NCBI RefSeq assembly: GCF_900113015.1
Contig: NZ_FONV01000010.1
Coordinates: 310,001 to 374,000 of the forward strand
Source: Actinoplanes philippinensis
Lineage (GTDB): Bacteria > Actinomycetota > Actinomycetes > Mycobacteriales > Micromonosporaceae
Direction of reading: 5' to 3'
Length of the DNA stretch: 64,000 bases
Every line of letters begins with the position of its first letter. Positions within the stretch are counted from its first letter, which is position 1. A program made the translations under genes and the position numbers. This document shows, piece by piece, positions 1 to 7,983 of the stretch. The notes below the pieces were generated by a model, which saw nothing but the letters and a program-made list of their open reading frames with translations, made no database searches and was not told the origin of the DNA.

Positions 1-684
1 GAAGAACTTGCCGGTGCCGCTGGACTCCTTGATGCTCCAGCCCTCACCGGGGAGGCGGGCCGCGATCGAGGTGAAGATCAGGACGGACATGCCGTTGCCG
101 ACGCCGCGGTCGGTGATCAGCTCGCCGAGCCACATGACCACACCGGTGCCGGCGGTCATCGTCATCACGAGAACGCTCAGCGTGAGCCACATCGGGATGC
201 CGGTGGCCTCGGGGATGATCTGGTAGGTCGGGTCGTTCTGGTCGCACAGGCCGTTGAACAGCTGACCGGTCCGCGCGAGGGCCACGAACGCCGACGCCTG
301 CAGAACCGCCAGGCCGAGCGTCAGGTACCGGGTGTACTGCGTGATCTTCGCCTGGCCGGACTGGCCCTCCTTGCGCAGCTGCTCGAGGCGCGGGATGACC
401 ACGGTGAGCAGCTGAAGGATGATCGACGCCGTGATGTACGGCATGATGCCCAGCGCGAAGACGGAGAGCTGCAGCAGCGCGCCGCCGGAGAACAGGTTCA
501 GCAGGTTGAGCAGATCGTTGTTGGCAGCCTCGGTGATTTTGAGGCACGCCCGCACGTTGGCGTACGAGACACCCGGACTGGGCAATGTGGCACCGAGACG
601 GTAGATCCCTACGATCGCTACCGTGAAGAGCAGCTTCTTCCGCAGGTCAGGCGTCCGAAGCGCACTCGTGAAGGCGGACAACAA
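1..684 (-). CDS. secY: Protein translocase subunit SecY (3' end cut by window edge)
   Basis: SecY is the channel subunit of the SecYEG translocon in the cytoplasmic membrane. The frame stays open to the window edge, giving 228 codons of a usual ~440, roughly the first five membrane segments. The N-terminus reads MLSAFTSALRTPDLRKKLLF, then TM1 (VAIVGIYRLGATLP), then the LSVFALGIMPYITASII segment typical of SecY TM2. I chose the TTG at 684 because AGGAGG lies five bases upstream; the next codon is also TTG. It is the distal spc-cluster gene, 464 bp after rplO with a terminator between, so it probably has its own promoter. Confidence 0.97.
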   Translation of the reverse strand, partial: MLSAFTSALRTPDLRKKLLFTVAIVGIYRLGATLPSPGVSYANVRACLKITEAANNDLLNLLNLFSGGALLQLSVFALGIMPYITASIILQLLTVVIPRLEQLRKEGQSGQAKITQYTRYLTLGLAVLQASAFVALARTGQLFNGLCDQNDPTYQIIPEATGIPMWLTLSVLVMTMTAGTGVVMWLGELITDRGVGNGMSVLIFTSIAARLPGEGWSIKESSGTGKFF

Positions 685-1096
685 CTGATCCTCCTGCGTG
701 GTCGCCACACTCTGGGTTGCGGTATCCCGGAACTTCGGGCACACATCATTGGACAGCCATAGAGGCCGCCAGCGGAGCACTGTATCAGCAAGGCCGAGAG
801 CGCAACCAGCGGCATCGCTTGGGCCGATGTCCCAGTACAACACAAGTGTCCGGCTTCGTGGCTGAACCGGTTACTTGCGCGTCCATCGAAATACCTGTCC
901 CACCCTACGTCACGGGCCGGAACACAGCCCGCTTCCATCGAGGACAACCACTGTGTTGAGCCGAATCGGGCGTACCGGAGGCCCTGAGACGGCCGTCACG
1001 GCGATATCGGCTCGTTTCGGCACTCGCGTGCGTCCACAGCGCAATCGTGGCCTCACGCGCCGCACAGGGCCGTTTACGGCACCTCCACAATGCAGA
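685..1096. other. Intergenic region upstream of secY
   Basis: About 410 bp with no convincing gene. On the minus strand TACAGT (779-784) could be a -10 box for secY, but the upstream -35 match is poor (TGGTTG at 18 bp or TTGCGC at 15 bp), so the promoter assignment is weak. Confidence 0.4.
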
Positions 1097-1134
1097 GAGG
1101 CCGCGGCCCCGGGGTGCCCCGGGACCGCGGCCTC
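1097..1134 (-). terminator. Terminator after rplO
   Basis: Two 18-base arms (GAGGCCGCGG core) pair with one mismatch around a 2-base loop, 15 bp past the rplO stop. There is no long T tract, as is common in high-GC actinobacteria. It separates secY from the rest of the spc cluster. Confidence 0.75.
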
Positions 1135-1148
1135 CGCCGCATCACGCC

Positions 1149-1598
1149 TTACAGCTCGGTGACGGAGCCACCGGCAGCAGCGATCTTCTCCTTGGCCGAC
1201 TCGCTGAACGCGTGCGCCGAGATGGTCAGCGCGACGCCGCCCAGCTCGCCCGAGCCCAGCACCTTGACCGGCTGGCCTTTACGGACGGCGCCGGCCTCGA
1301 CCAGCTCAGCCGGACCGATCGAGCCGCCGTTGGGGAACAGCTCGGCGAGCCGGTCCAGGTTCACGACCTGGAAGACGACCTTGTTACGGGGCCGGTTGCC
1401 CAGACCCTTCACCTTCGGCAGGCGCATGTGGATGGGCATCTGCCCACCCTCGAACGACGCCGGGGTGTTCTTACGGGCACCGGTGCCCTTGGTACCGCGA
1501 CCGGCGGTCTTGCCCTTGGAACCCTCACCACGACCCACGCGGGTCTTGGCGGTCTTCGCACCGGGCGCCGGGCGCAGGTGGTGAACCTTGATCGCCAT
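1149..1598 (-). CDS. rplO: 50S ribosomal protein L15
   Basis: Large-subunit protein L15, a late assembly protein contacting 23S rRNA. The 149 residues have the usual glycine/lysine/arginine-rich N-terminal extension (VGRGEGSKGKTAGRG) that threads into rRNA, then the globular domain ending in SAKEKIAAAGGSVTEL. Length is normal for the family. It overlaps the rpmD stop by one base and precedes a strong terminator, so it ends the rplN-to-rplO transcription unit. Confidence 0.98.
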   Translation of the reverse strand: MAIKVHHLRPAPGAKTAKTRVGRGEGSKGKTAGRGTKGTGARKNTPASFEGGQMPIHMRLPKVKGLGNRPRNKVVFQVVNLDRLAELFPNGGSIGPAELVEAGAVRKGQPVKVLGSGELGGVALTISAHAFSESAKEKIAAAGGSVTEL

Positions 1599-1780
1599 TA
1601 CTCGACCTCCTCGACAGTGACGAGGTGGTTCACCGCGAAGATCATGCCCCGAATCTCGGGACGGTCCTCCTTGACCACCACATCGTTGATCCGCTTCAGG
1701 CCGAGCGACCGCAGGGAGTCCCGCTGGTTCTGCTTACGGCCGATCCCGGACCGGATCTGGGTGACCTTCAAGCGCGCCAT
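1598..1780 (-). CDS. rpmD: 50S ribosomal protein L30
   Basis: Small large-subunit protein of 60 residues beginning MARLKVTQIRSGIGRKQNQR, the classic L30 opening with the IG..Q..T/S L..LGL pattern. The ATG at 1780 overlaps the rpsE stop (TGATG), which fixes the start; the frame is open further upstream but that part is rpsE in another frame. Bacterial L30 is often dispensable but is retained in actinobacteria between rpsE and rplO, as here. Confidence 0.97.
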   Translation of the reverse strand: MARLKVTQIRSGIGRKQNQRDSLRSLGLKRINDVVVKEDRPEIRGMIFAVNHLVTVEEVE

Positions 1781-2403
1781 CAGTGCACCGCCGCTTCCGC
1801 ACGCGCCGCCAGCATGGCCGCCGGCGCCACGTCCTCGACCGGCAGGCCACGGCGAGCCGCGACCTTCTCCGGCGACTCGAGGCCCTTCAGCGCGGCCACC
1901 GTCGCGTGCACGATGTTGATCGGGTTCGACGAGCCCAGGCTCTTCGACAGGATGTCGTGGATGCCCGCGCACTCGAGCACGGCACGCACCGGGCCACCGG
2001 CGATGACGCCGGTACCGGCGGACGCCGGCTTCAGCAGAACGACACCGGCCGCCGCCTCACCCGTGATGGGGTGCGGGATGGTCGCGCCGATCCGCGGAAC
2101 CTTGAAGAAGTGCTTCTTGGCCTCCTCGACGCCCTTGGCGATCGCCGCGGGCACCTCCTTGGCCTTTCCGTAGCCGATACCGACGGTGCCGTCGCCGTCG
2201 CCGACGATCACCAGGGCGGTGAAGCTGAAGCGACGACCACCCTTGACGACCTTCGCGACACGGTTGATCGCGACGACCCGCTCCAGGTGCGGGGTCTTCT
2301 CGACGGGCGCGTTGCCGCGGCCGCCCTCACGGCGGTTGTCCCGGCGGTTGCCACCCTCGGTGTTACCGCCGGACCCGCCGCCTCGGCGCTGCTGACCAGG
2401 CAT
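1780..2403 (-). CDS. rpsE: 30S ribosomal protein S5
   Basis: S5 contributes to decoding fidelity and mRNA entry in the small subunit. At 207 residues it is about 40 longer than E. coli S5 because of a low-complexity Gly/Arg/Asn N-terminus (residues 1-35), common in actinobacterial S5. The double-stranded RNA-binding fold follows (RVAKVVKGGRRFSFTALVVVG-like region), then the C-terminal domain with GTGVIAGGPVRAVLE. An AGGAGG precedes the ATG. It overlaps rpmD. Confidence 0.98.
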   Translation of the reverse strand: MPGQQRRGGGSGGNTEGGNRRDNRREGGRGNAPVEKTPHLERVVAINRVAKVVKGGRRFSFTALVIVGDGDGTVGIGYGKAKEVPAAIAKGVEEAKKHFFKVPRIGATIPHPITGEAAAGVVLLKPASAGTGVIAGGPVRAVLECAGIHDILSKSLGSSNPINIVHATVAALKGLESPEKVAARRGLPVEDVAPAAMLAARAEAAVH

Positions 2404-2416
2404 TGGTCAATTCCTC

Positions 2417-2812
2417 CTAGAACTCGAGTCCGGCTTCGCGAGCGGCGTCCGCCAGCGCGGCGATCCGCCCCGCGTACTTGTTGCCACCCCGGTCGAAGAC
2501 GACCTTGGAAATCCCCGCGGCCTTGGCACGCTCGGCGACCAGGGCGCCGACCTTGCCGGACAGCGAGGTCTTGTCGCCCTCGGCACCCCGGATCGAGGTG
2601 TCCAGCGTCGAGGCCGAAGCCAGCGTGTGGCCCTTGAGGTCGTCGATGATCTGCGCGGTGATGTGCCGCGAGGACCGGGTGACGACCAGGCGGGGACGCT
2701 CGGCCGTACCACGGACGTTCTTGCGGACCCGGAAGTGCCGACGCGCCTTGCCGACGGCACGCTTGGCGGCAACCCCGCCGCCGTTGCGGCGCTTGAGCAG
2801 CGTGGCGGTCAC
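2417..2812 (-). CDS. rplR: 50S ribosomal protein L18
   Basis: L18 binds 5S rRNA with L5 and L25 and docks it on the 50S subunit. The 131 residues include the conserved RPRLVVTRSSRHITAQIIDD segment and end VFDRGGNKYAGRIAALADAAREAGLEF, the standard L18 C-terminus. The start overlaps the rplF stop by four bases, suggesting translational coupling. Confidence 0.98.
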   Translation of the reverse strand: MTATLLKRRNGGGVAAKRAVGKARRHFRVRKNVRGTAERPRLVVTRSSRHITAQIIDDLKGHTLASASTLDTSIRGAEGDKTSLSGKVGALVAERAKAAGISKVVFDRGGNKYAGRIAALADAAREAGLEF

Positions 2813-3348
2813 TTCTTACCTGCCTTTCCAGCCTTGCGGCGGATGACCTCACCCTGGTACTTGACACCCTTGCCCTTGTAGGGCTCCGGCGGACGGATCT
2901 TGCGAATGTTCGCGGAGACCTCACCCACCAGCTGCTTGTCGATACCGGTGACAGTGAACTGGGTCGGCTTCTCGACCGAGAAGGTGATGCCGGCCGGGGG
3001 AACCACGAGGACCGGGTGCGAGAAGCCCAGAGCGAACTCCAGGTCCTTGCCCTTCGCGGTCACGCGGTAACCGGTGCCGTTGATCTCCAGCACCTTCTTG
3101 TAGCCCTCGGTGACACCGACGATCATGTTGGCGACCAGGGTACGCGAGAGGCCGTGCAGTTCCTTGGCCTTGCGCTCGTCGTTGGGCCGGTTGACGACCA
3201 GCTCGCCGCCGTCCTGCGAGACCGTGATCGGCTCGGCGACGGTGTGCGAGAGCTCGCCCTTCGGGCCCTTGACCGTGACGGTCTGGCCCGAGATTTTGAC
3301 ATCGACGCCGGCCGGGACCGGGATCGACTTACGTCCGATTCGCGACAT
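2809..3348 (-). CDS. rplF: 50S ribosomal protein L6
   Basis: L6 lies near the factor-binding region of the 50S subunit beside the sarcin-ricin loop. The 179 residues start MSRIGRKSIPVPAGVDV and carry two repeated L6 folds, ending with the conserved PEPYKGKGVKY signature. Length and signature are normal. Fourteen bases separate it from rpsH. Confidence 0.98.
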   Translation of the reverse strand: MSRIGRKSIPVPAGVDVKISGQTVTVKGPKGELSHTVAEPITVSQDGGELVVNRPNDERKAKELHGLSRTLVANMIVGVTEGYKKVLEINGTGYRVTAKGKDLEFALGFSHPVLVVPPAGITFSVEKPTQFTVTGIDKQLVGEVSANIRKIRPPEPYKGKGVKYQGEVIRRKAGKAGKK

Positions 3349-3362
3349 GTCTAAGTCTCCAG

Positions 3363-3770
3363 TTACCAGACGAAGGCGAGGACTTCCCCGCCAACGCTCC
3401 GCTTGCGGGCCTGCTTGTCGGTCAGCAGTCCCTGGGACGTCGAAATGATCGCGACACCGAGACCACCGAGCACGCGCGGCAGCTCGTCGGACTTGGCGTA
3501 AACCCGCAGGCCGGGCTTCGAGACGCGCTTGATGCCGGCGAGGCTGCGCTCGCGGTTCTGGCCGTACTTGAGCTCAACGACCAGACGCTTGCCGACCGCG
3601 CCCTCCTCGGGCTCCTCAGACGTCCACGCGGCGATGTAACCCTCGGCCTTGAGGACCTCGGCGATGTTCGCCTTGATCTTCGAGTAGGGCATCGTCACCT
3701 TGTCGTGGTACGCCTGGTTGGCGTTACGCAGACGCGTGAGCATGTCTGCGATCGGGTCCGTCATCGTCAT
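3363..3770 (-). CDS. rpsH: 30S ribosomal protein S8
   Basis: S8 binds the central domain of 16S rRNA and, in other bacteria, autoregulates the spc operon. The 135 residues start MTMTDPIADMLTRLRNANQA and end with the STSQGLLTDKQARK..GGE signature. The 117-bp gap to rpsN contains a hairpin with 8-bp GGCCCGCC/GGCGGGCC arms (3856-3876), possibly a processing or regulatory structure. Otherwise typical. Confidence 0.98.
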   Translation of the reverse strand: MTMTDPIADMLTRLRNANQAYHDKVTMPYSKIKANIAEVLKAEGYIAAWTSEEPEEGAVGKRLVVELKYGQNRERSLAGIKRVSKPGLRVYAKSDELPRVLGGLGVAIISTSQGLLTDKQARKRSVGGEVLAFVW

Positions 3771-3887
3771 GGGTATTCGTCAACCTTTCTCGCCGGGGTT
3801 CCCGAGCAGAGCTCAGGCCTACGGCGAAGCGGCATTACATTCGGGTCCGCCGGGTGGCCCGCCGCGAGGGCGGGCCGAGGCGGAAAG

Positions 3888-4073
3888 TTACCAGGAGGCC
3901 TTGGACACGCCGGGGAGCTCACCGCGGTGGGCCATGTCCCGCACGCAAACGCGGCACAGGCCGAACTTGCGGTAGACCGAGTGCGGACGCCCGCACTTCT
4001 GGCAGCGGGTGTAGGCACGCACGGCGAACTTCGGCTTCGCGGCAGCCTTCAGGATCAGCGCCTTCTTGGCCAT
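3888..4073 (-). CDS. rpsN: 30S ribosomal protein S14, zinc-binding type Z
   Basis: The 61-residue short form of S14 with an intact zinc ribbon: CQKC and CRVC pairs at about residues 24-27 and 40-43. The start at 4073 (MAKKALILKAAAKPKFAVRA) has the canonical type-Z N-terminus and lies two bases past the rplE stop; the longer open frame upstream is rplE in another frame. Actinobacteria typically also hold a zinc-free paralogue elsewhere, used when zinc is scarce. Confidence 0.97.
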   Translation of the reverse strand: MAKKALILKAAAKPKFAVRAYTRCQKCGRPHSVYRKFGLCRVCVRDMAHRGELPGVSKASW

Positions 4074-4075
4074 GC

Positions 4076-4645
4076 TCAGTTCTCCTTGAACGGGAAGCCC
4101 AGGAGCTTGAGCAGCGCCCGGCCCTCGTCGTCGGTCGACGCGGTGGTGACCACGGTGATGTCCATGCCCCGCGGCCGATCGATCTTGTCCTGGTCGATCT
4201 CGTGGAACACCGACTGCTCGGTCAGACCGAAGGTGTAGTTGCCGTGGCCGTCCAGCTTCCGGCCGTCGAGGCCGCGGAAGTCGCGGATACGCGGCAGCGA
4301 GATGGACAGCAGCCGGTCCAGGAACTCCCACATCCGGTCGCCGCGGAGGGTGACCTTCGCGCCGATCGGCATGCCCTCACGCAGCTTGAACTGCGCGATC
4401 GACTTGGTCGCCCGGCGAACCAGCGGCTTCTGACCGGTGATCGTGGTCAGGTCGCGGACCGCGCCGTCGATCAGCTTGGCGTCCCGGGCAGCCTCGCCGA
4501 CACCCATGTTGACCACGATCTTGACCAGACCGGGGACCTGCATGGGGTTGCCGTACTTGAACTGCTCCTGGATGGCCGGAACGACCTCTGCGCGGTACTT
4601 CTGCTTGAGACGCGGCAGCGTCTTGCTCTCGGTGGCGGCAGTCAT
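4076..4645 (-). CDS. rplE: 50S ribosomal protein L5
   Basis: L5 binds 5S rRNA and contacts the P-site tRNA. The 189 residues contain VPGLVKIVVNMGVGEAARDAK and the LREGMPIGAKVTLRG signature, ending TDDEGRALLKLLGFPFKEN. The start overlaps the rplX stop by one base. Normal length for actinobacteria. Confidence 0.98.
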   Translation of the reverse strand: MTAATESKTLPRLKQKYRAEVVPAIQEQFKYGNPMQVPGLVKIVVNMGVGEAARDAKLIDGAVRDLTTITGQKPLVRRATKSIAQFKLREGMPIGAKVTLRGDRMWEFLDRLLSISLPRIRDFRGLDGRKLDGHGNYTFGLTEQSVFHEIDQDKIDRPRGMDITVVTTASTDDEGRALLKLLGFPFKEN

Positions 4646-4959
4646 CAGAGTTCCTTACCGGTCGTACGCGCGATCCGGACCTTGTTGCCGTTGTCGTCGA
4701 CCTTGTAGCCGATACGGGTCGGCTTGCCGTCGCCGTCCAGCACCTGCACGTTCGAGATGTGGATCGGCGCTTCCTGCGTAACGATGCCACCGGTCTTCGA
4801 ACCGCGCTGGTTCGTACGGATGCGCTCGTGCTTCTTGATCCGGTTGACGCCCTCGACCAGGACCTTGTCCTGCCGCGGGAAGGCCGCGATGACCTTACCC
4901 TTGGCACCCTTGTCCTTGCCGGCGATGACGACGACCGTGTCGCCCTTCTTGATCTTCAC
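4645..4959 (-). CDS. rplX: 50S ribosomal protein L24
   Basis: L24 starts 50S assembly by binding the 5' end of 23S rRNA and later lines the exit tunnel. The 104 residues start with a KOW motif (KKGDTVVVIAGKDKGAKGKV) and carry the conserved EAPIHISNVQVLD segment. It sits two bases from rplN and overlaps rplE. Confidence 0.98.
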   Translation of the reverse strand: MKIKKGDTVVVIAGKDKGAKGKVIAAFPRQDKVLVEGVNRIKKHERIRTNQRGSKTGGIVTQEAPIHISNVQVLDGDGKPTRIGYKVDDNGNKVRIARTTGKEL

Positions 4960-4961
4960 GG

Positions 4962-5330
4962 TCAGAGCACCTCCGGCGCCAGGCTGATGATCTTCATGAA
5001 CCGCTTGTCGCGCAGCTCGCGCCCGACCGGGCCGAAGATGCGGGTGCCGCGGGGGTCCCCGCCGTCCTTGATGATGACGGCGGCGTTCTCGTCGAAACGG
5101 ATGTACGAGCCGTCCGGACGGCGCCGCTCCTTGCTGGTGCGGACGACGACCGCCTTGACGACGTCACCCTTCTTCACACCGGCACCGGGGATGGCGTCCT
5201 TGACCGTGGCCACGATGACGTCGCCGATGCTCGCGTAACGGCGACCGGAACCGCCGAGCACGCGGATGCACAGGATCTCCCGGGCACCCGTGTTGTCGGC
5301 GACGCGGAGTCGCGACTCCTGCTGGATCAC
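4962..5330 (-). CDS. rplN: 50S ribosomal protein L14
   Basis: L14 forms part of the intersubunit bridge. The 122 residues begin with a GTG codon (MIQQESRLRVADNTGAR) and end FMKIISLAPEVL, both invariant family features. An AGGAG-like site lies just upstream. It is the first gene of the spc cluster; a hairpin separates it from rpsQ. Confidence 0.98.
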   Translation of the reverse strand: MIQQESRLRVADNTGAREILCIRVLGGSGRRYASIGDVIVATVKDAIPGAGVKKGDVVKAVVVRTSKERRRPDGSYIRFDENAAVIIKDGGDPRGTRIFGPVGRELRDKRFMKIISLAPEVL

Positions 5331-5392
5331 GTCTGTCTCCTATGTCTGCCAGTTCTTCAGGCAGTGCCCGAAGCTTGGCGGAACGATGGTCC

Positions 5393-5418
5393 GCTGGGCC
5401 GGCCGAAACCGGCCCAGC
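5393..5418 (-). terminator. Hairpin between rpsQ and rplN
   Basis: A perfect 10-bp stem (GCTGGGCCGG/CCGGCCCAGC) with a 6-base loop, four bases past the rpsQ stop. It lies exactly at the classical S10/spc operon boundary and could end or attenuate the S10 transcript. Confidence 0.65.
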
Positions 5419-5422
5419 GCAC

Positions 5423-5698
5423 TCACTTGGCCTTTTCGAGGATCTCCACGAGCCGCCACCGCTTGGTGGCGGAGAGCGGACGAGTCTCCATGATCGAAAC
5501 CCGGTCGCCAACGCCGGCCGAGTTCTGCTCGTCGTGCACCTTCAGCTTCCGCGTACGACGGATGACCTTGCCGTACAGGGCGTGCTTGACCCGGTCCTCG
5601 ACCTCGACAACGACGGTCTTGTCCATCTTGTCGCTGACCACGAGACCCTCACGCACCTTGCGCTGAGCGCGCGGAGCGGTGGTGGTGTTCTCACTCAT
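5423..5698 (-). CDS. rpsQ: 30S ribosomal protein S17
   Basis: S17 is a primary 16S rRNA-binding protein. The 91 residues contain VVSDKMDKTVVVEVEDRVKH and the GDRVSIMETRPLSATKRWRL signature. It overlaps rpmC by four bases and is the last gene of the S10 cluster, followed by a hairpin. Confidence 0.98.
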   Translation of the reverse strand: MSENTTTAPRAQRKVREGLVVSDKMDKTVVVEVEDRVKHALYGKVIRRTRKLKVHDEQNSAGVGDRVSIMETRPLSATKRWRLVEILEKAK

Positions 5699-5928
5699 GC
5701 CGTCACCTCATCCGGCGCAACCGAGAGGCCCAGCTCCCGCTCACGCATGATCGTGTAGATCTTCGCGATGTCCTTGCGGACGACCTGGAGCCGACGGTGA
5801 TTGTCGAGCTGCCCGGTCGCGCGCTGCACACGAAGGTTGAACAGCTCCGCCTTGGCTTCCCGCAGCTTCGCGACCAGTTCCTCCTCGGAGGACTCGCGCA
5901 GCTCGGATGCCTTAACGCCCGCTGCCAT
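5695..5928 (-). CDS. rpmC: 50S ribosomal protein L29
   Basis: L29 sits beside the tunnel exit with L23 and helps form the trigger-factor and SRP docking site. The 77 residues form the expected helical pair with the KAELFNLRVQRATGQLDNH signature. It overlaps both rplP and rpsQ, consistent with coupled translation. Confidence 0.97.
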   Translation of the reverse strand: MAAGVKASELRESSEEELVAKLREAKAELFNLRVQRATGQLDNHRRLQVVRKDIAKIYTIMRERELGLSVAPDEVTA

Positions 5929-6353
5929 CAGCTTTCACCCACTTCGCGCGTCACGATGCGGCACTTCATCGGGAGCTTGTGGATCGCGCGGCGCATCGCC
6001 TCACGCGCGACCGTCTCGTTCGGGAACGACATCTCGAAGAGGATGCGTCCCGGCTTGACGTTCGCCACCCACCACTCGGGAGAACCCTTACCGGAACCCA
6101 TCCGGGTCTCGGCCGGCTTCTTCGTCAGAGCCTGGTCCGGGAAGATCGAGATCCAGACCTTGCCGCCACGCTTGATGTGACGGGTCATGGCGATACGTGC
6201 CGACTCGATCTGACGGTTGGTCACGTACGCCGGCTCGAGAGCCTGGATACCGAACTCACCGAAGACGACCCGGTTGCCACCCTTGGACGCGCCACTGCGG
6301 TCCGGGTGATGCGGCTTACGGAAGCCCTTGGGGGGCTTACGCGGCATCAGCAT
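5928..6353 (-). CDS. rplP: 50S ribosomal protein L16
   Basis: L16 organises the A-site tRNA elbow region of the 50S subunit. The 141 residues start MLMPRKPPKGFRKPHHPDRS, the usual MLMPR opening, and contain the GGKVWISIFPDQALTKKPAETRMG-type signature. It lies three bases after rpsC. Confidence 0.98.
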   Translation of the reverse strand: MLMPRKPPKGFRKPHHPDRSGASKGGNRVVFGEFGIQALEPAYVTNRQIESARIAMTRHIKRGGKVWISIFPDQALTKKPAETRMGSGKGSPEWWVANVKPGRILFEMSFPNETVAREAMRRAIHKLPMKCRIVTREVGES

Positions 6354-6356
6354 GTG

Positions 6357-7208
6357 TCAGCCCTCCTGCTGCGTCTCGGCCGGAGCCGGAGCCGCGGCGA
6401 CCGCGGCGTCGTTCGCGTTGTCGCCGTCCGCGGTCGACCGGGACTGGGCCGCAGCGCGACCCGCCTCGGTGCCGCCCGCGGTCGTGCCGGACGAACCGGA
6501 ACGGCCACGGCGCGGACGCTCGGGACGCTCGGCGCGGTCCCGGCGCGGACGCGCCGGCGCCTCGGCCACGGCCTCGCGGCCGGGGACGGCGTCGCCCTTG
6601 TAGATCCAGACCTTCACGCCGATCCGGCCGAACGTGGTACGGGCCTCGAAGAAGCCGTACTCGATGTTGGCGCGGAGCGTGTGCAGCGGAACGCGACCCT
6701 CACGGTAGAACTCCGTGCGGCTCATCTCCGCGCCGCCGAGACGGCCGGAGACCTGCACCCGGATGCCCTTGCAGATCGGGTTCTTCATGGCCGACTGCAT
6801 GGCCTTGCGCATCGCGCGGCGGAAGCTGACCCGGGAGGACAGCTGCTCCGCGACACCCTGCGCGACCAGCTGAGCGTCCGACTCGGGGCTCTTGACCTCG
6901 AGGATGTTCAGCTGGACCTGCTTGCCGGTGAGCTTCTCGAGCTCGCCGCGGATCCGGTCGGCCTCCGCACCCTTACGGCCGATGACGATGCCCGGCCGGG
7001 CGGTGTGGATGTCGACACGTACCCGGTCACGGGTCCGCTCGATGTCCACCTTGGAGATGCCGGCGCGCTCGAGGCCCTTGGACATCATGCGGCGGATCTT
7101 GACGTCCTCGCCGATGTAGTCCTTGTAGAGCTTGTCCGCGAACCAGCGGCTCTTCCAGTCGGTGGAGATGCCGAGGCGGAACCCGGTGGGGTGAACCTTC
7201 TGACCCAT
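6357..7208 (-). CDS. rpsC: 30S ribosomal protein S3
   Basis: S3 forms the mRNA entry pore with S4 and S5. Residues 1-210 hold the N-terminal domain, a type-II KH domain with the GxxG-like loop (GIVIGRKGAEADRIR) and the C-terminal S3 domain (YGFFEARTTFGRIGVKVWIY). The last ~65 residues are low-complexity Arg/Pro/Ala/Gly, making 283 residues, an extension typical of actinobacterial S3. It overlaps rplV by one base. Confidence 0.98.
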   Translation of the reverse strand: MGQKVHPTGFRLGISTDWKSRWFADKLYKDYIGEDVKIRRMMSKGLERAGISKVDIERTRDRVRVDIHTARPGIVIGRKGAEADRIRGELEKLTGKQVQLNILEVKSPESDAQLVAQGVAEQLSSRVSFRRAMRKAMQSAMKNPICKGIRVQVSGRLGGAEMSRTEFYREGRVPLHTLRANIEYGFFEARTTFGRIGVKVWIYKGDAVPGREAVAEAPARPRRDRAERPERPRRGRSGSSGTTAGGTEAGRAAAQSRSTADGDNANDAAVAAAPAPAETQQEG

Positions 7209-7651
7209 TACTCGGCACCCTCCGTGCTCTGGGACTCGGCCTTCGGCGCGGCCTTCTTGGCCGCGGCCTTCTTCGCCGGGCGGGCCGTCTGGACCGCCTC
7301 GACCGCGATGGTGATGTGGCTGGTGCGCTTGCGGATCCGGTACGCACGACCCTGCGCCCGCGGACGGAACCGCTTGAGCGTCGGGCCCTCGTCGACGAAC
7401 GCCTCGCTCACGAGGAGAGCGTCGGGGTCGAGCCGCTCGTTGTTCTCCGCGTTCGCGATCGCGCTGGCCAGCACCTTGTAGACCTGCTCGCTGGCGGCCT
7501 GCGGCGCGAACTGCAGGACGGTGAGCGCCTCCTTCGCGGGCAGACCGCGGACGAGGTTGACCACCCGGCGCGCCTTGTTCGGCGAGATGCGCACGTGCCG
7601 CGCAACCGCCCGCGCGCCCGGAAGCACCGGAGCGTCGCCCTTAACTGGCAT
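7208..7651 (-). CDS. rplV: 50S ribosomal protein L22
   Basis: L22 lines the exit tunnel; its hairpin is a macrolide-resistance locus. The 147 residues carry RHVRISPNKARRVVNLVRGL and the hairpin region ending RAQGRAYRIRKRTSHITI. The C-terminal ~30 residues are Ala/Lys-rich, as in many actinobacteria. Confidence 0.98.
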   Translation of the reverse strand: MPVKGDAPVLPGARAVARHVRISPNKARRVVNLVRGLPAKEALTVLQFAPQAASEQVYKVLASAIANAENNERLDPDALLVSEAFVDEGPTLKRFRPRAQGRAYRIRKRTSHITIAVEAVQTARPAKKAAAKKAAPKAESQSTEGAE

Positions 7652-7688
7652 CGCTGTAGCTCCTAAATCCTCTAATCCGTGTATCTGC

Positions 7689-7970
7689 TTAGCGACGACG
7701 GCTCTTGCGGTCGTCCTTCTCGTGACCCTTGAACGTACGGGTCAGAGCGAACTCGCCGAGCTTGTGCCCGACCATCGCCTCGGTGACGAAGACCGGGACG
7801 TGCTTGCGCCCGTCGTGCACGGCGATCGTGTGCCCGAGCATGTCGGGGATGATCGTCGAGCGCCGCGACCAGGTCTTGATGACGTTCTTCGAGTTCTTCT
7901 CGTTCTGGACTTCCACCTTCTTGAGCAGGTGGTCGTCGACGAACGGGCCCTTCTTCAGGCTGCGAGGCAT
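7689..7970 (-). CDS. rpsS: 30S ribosomal protein S19
   Basis: S19 forms a heterodimer with S13 in the 30S head. The 93 residues contain MPRSLKKGPFVDDHLLKKV and the TIAVHDGRKHVPVFVTEAMV signature. Normal length; it sits between rplB and rplV with short spacers. Confidence 0.98.
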   Translation of the reverse strand: MPRSLKKGPFVDDHLLKKVEVQNEKNSKNVIKTWSRRSTIIPDMLGHTIAVHDGRKHVPVFVTEAMVGHKLGEFALTRTFKGHEKDDRKSRRR

Positions 7971-7983
7971 CTTTTAACTCCCG